From positions 329,599 through 393,598 of the forward strand of contig NZ_BMHH01000002.1 of the NCBI RefSeq assembly GCF_014640615.1: 64,000 nt of DNA. Reading direction: 5' to 3'. The notes beneath the pieces were generated by a model that ran no database searches, was not told where the DNA came from, and was given only the letters and a program-made list of their open reading frames with translations. This document shows, one piece after another, positions 62,581-64,000 of the stretch. The position numbers and the translations under genes are program-made. Position 1 is the first letter of the stretch; every line of letters begins with the position of its first letter. The DNA comes from Paramesorhizobium endophyticum (GTDB lineage Bacteria; Pseudomonadota; Alphaproteobacteria; Rhizobiales; Rhizobiaceae).

Positions 62581-63456
62581 TTGAGCCATCTGAACGACAT
62601 GGCGCTGTTCGTGGAGGTCGCCAAAGCCAGGAGCTTTCGGAAGGCTGCGGAGGCTCTCGGCATGCCCAACTCCACTCTCTCGCGACGTATTAGCGAGCTG
62701 GAAAAGGCGATCAGCCTGAGACTATTGCATCGCACGACGCGCAAGATCGAGCTCACGGAGGCTGGCCAGATCTATTTTGAACGAAGCAAGAGAATCGTCG
62801 ACGAGGCGCGACTGGCGCACGAGCAACTCGGCGCGATGGTTGAGCAGCCCAGCGGTGTCCTGCGGGTTTCGATACCTGTCGACTTGGCAACGCTTTATCT
62901 CACACCGGTCATCATCGATTTCGCGCGACGCTATCCCGAGATCACGTTCGAATTCGACCTGACCCCACGCCGTGTCGATCTGGTGGCCGAGCCGTTTGAT
63001 GTGGCGATCCGCATCGGCAAATTGCAGGATTCTAGTCTGATCGCTCGCCTGATAGGGGGACATTCGCGCTATCTCTATGCCTCACCTGGATATATCGAGG
63101 CGTCAGGCGAGCCCGCTAAACCGGCAGAACTGACGGAGCATGAATGCCTCTGCATGCCACGGACTCCGACTTGGACTTTGCACCGCGAGATGAACAAGGT
63201 CGATGTTGGCGTCCACGGCCGCTTTACGCTCAACAGCGTCGGGATGATCCGCACCCTGGCAGTCAATCATCAGGGCATCGGTCTGCTTCCCGAGAGGATC
63301 GTCGCCGAAGACCTGGCCACCGGTCGACTCCGGCGTATCCTGCCCGAATGGCAGGGGTCGTCGGTCAGCATTTACGCCGTGACCGAAACTCGCCTCATAC
63401 CTGCCAAGACCCAGCGGTTTATCGATTTCTTGTCCTCCACGCTGATGGAAGTTTGA
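62581..63456 (+). CDS. LysR family transcriptional regulator
   Basis: 291 residues from a TTG at 62581 (GTGGAG upstream); a GTG at 62569 would add four. HTH: MALFVEVAKARSFRKAAEAL, PNSTLSRRISELEKAISLRL, LHRTTRKIELTEAGQIYFE. Effector domain with RRVDLVAEPFDVAIRIGKLQ and GLLPERIVAEDLATGRLRRI. It could regulate the isochorismatase (now broken) or the OYE operon. Confidence 0.9.
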   Translation: MSHLNDMALFVEVAKARSFRKAAEALGMPNSTLSRRISELEKAISLRLLHRTTRKIELTEAGQIYFERSKRIVDEARLAHEQLGAMVEQPSGVLRVSIPVDLATLYLTPVIIDFARRYPEITFEFDLTPRRVDLVAEPFDVAIRIGKLQDSSLIARLIGGHSRYLYASPGYIEASGEPAKPAELTEHECLCMPRTPTWTLHREMNKVDVGVHGRFTLNSVGMIRTLAVNHQGIGLLPERIVAEDLATGRLRRILPEWQGSSVSIYAVTETRLIPAKTQRFIDFLSSTLMEV

Positions 63457-63516
63457 AAAGCAAATGGTCATTGGCGATGACCAATATCCTTTGAACAGAC
63501 GTTACCTCCGGCTGGC

Positions 63517-63766
63517 TTAAATATTACCGCTCACTGCCCCCGATGACGTAACTTTCGGCGAAGCCGGCGATGAGGTTGGCGCGCATGCCCAATCTTCGGA
63601 TAAGCCATCGGCCGGCCGGTCCCGGAGGATCATCCGCGCGATACGCGATGGACACGGGCAGTTTGAGATCGCTGACGGCGACGCCCTCGAGCGTACACAA
63701 CCCGCCTGCATGAGAAAATCAGTAGCGGAAATGCGCACCGGCGGATCGTCTTCAACGACGAGAACA
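63517..63766 (-). pseudogene. response-regulator receiver fragment
   Basis: Just after the junction at 63766 the minus strand reads SVLVVEDDPPVRISATDFLM, then QAG, the first strand and helix of a CheY-like receiver with its acidic pair. The frame then loses likeness. In a second frame the stretch RADDPPGPAGRWLIRRL could be the end of a LysR effector domain, though this is weak. No start codon precedes the receiver. Confidence 0.45.
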
Positions 63767-63931
63767 GACGTTTTGATAGAGATGGACAGGATTAGCGCTG
63801 GGCGTTTCTAGGTAGCGCAGATTATAGCCCACGATCTGCCAAGGCCCTGGTCCAAGAAAGGCCTCTCGCGGGACCAGTTCGAAAGTGCGCTCAAGGCGTT
63901 CGTCGCACGAATTGCTAGCCGCAGCCATCAT
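63767..63931 (-). pseudogene. protein-L-isoaspartate O-methyltransferase, N-terminal fragment
   Basis: From the ATG at 63931 the minus strand reads MMAAASNSCDERLERTFELV, PREAFLGPGPWQIVGYNLRY, LETPSANPVHLYQNV, the N-terminal end of a PCMT. Likeness stops at 63767, where receiver-domain sequence begins in another frame, so the SAM-binding domain is lost. Confidence 0.6.
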
Positions 63932-64000
63932 CTTCGTAAGCGCTTTCCCGCTGCCCTCCTGCCGCGGGAGATGTGAGCGTGCGAAGAAGGCTCCGGTTAG

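Overview
The window looks like an alphaproteobacterial replicon of the order Hyphomicrobiales (Rhizobiales). The NAD kinase, the DUF1236 protein, the palindromic repeats and the dominance of LysR, TetR and sugar ABC genes fit a Brucellaceae or Phyllobacteriaceae-like soil or plant-associated bacterium. The genus is an inference from protein style; no database was searched.

Layout. 1-4.9 kb is ordinary chromosome: nadK, tRNA-Thr(TGT), a DUF1236 protein, an MFS symporter, an iron-type ABC ATPase, a 49-residue membrane peptide and a PadR regulator with paired operators. 5-10.6 kb is accessory: REP-like palindromes and an 8-bp tandem repeat lead to a radC cut inside its metal-binding motif. Behind it lies a set of very small genes in which one three-gene module (AlpA-like HTH, 95-residue protein, 51-55-residue protein) occurs twice, the second copy decayed. 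10.3-21 kb mixes intact LysR or TetR units (an alpha/beta hydrolase, an FAD hydroxylase, a chorismate mutase) with truncated or fused remnants (hydrolase, tetR, lipase, dctA, lysR).

21-31 kb is a coherent sugar locus. A ROK repressor diverges from substrate-binding protein, two permeases and ATPase, then a GH42 beta-galactosidase and a Gfo/Idh/MocA-aldo/keto reductase fusion: uptake, hydrolysis and probably redox processing of a galactoside. 31.5-34.3 kb holds an autotransporter whose passenger is a tyrosine phosphatase, divergent from a TetR gene. 34.3-43.6 kb is a two-component system next to an envelope and efflux set (isoprenylcysteine-methyltransferase-like protein, lipoprotein, RND adaptor and pump, SH3 protein). 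The same 34-base direct-repeat box stands before the methyltransferase and before the efflux operon, so both are probably controlled by the adjacent OmpR-type regulator.

43.7-64 kb is a second accessory stretch: a Tet(X)-like flavin monooxygenase next to a perfect 28-bp palindrome, a Rieske oxygenase with thioesterase and TetR, a DHA2 drug exporter with an XRE regulator, a dipeptidase operon, a DJ-1/LysR pair, an NAD(P)-binding protein with an Old Yellow Enzyme, and a LysR gene. Between them lie decayed genes: a histidine kinase, a D-amino-acid dehydrogenase, a MATE transporter, an ORF fusing a group II intron reverse transcriptase, an ABC ATPase and transposase remains, a TrbI/VirB10 scrap, and an isoaspartyl methyltransferase fused to a receiver domain. 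The many junctions point to repeated deletion and mobile-element traffic. Single-base frameshifts in G or C runs could partly be sequencing error.
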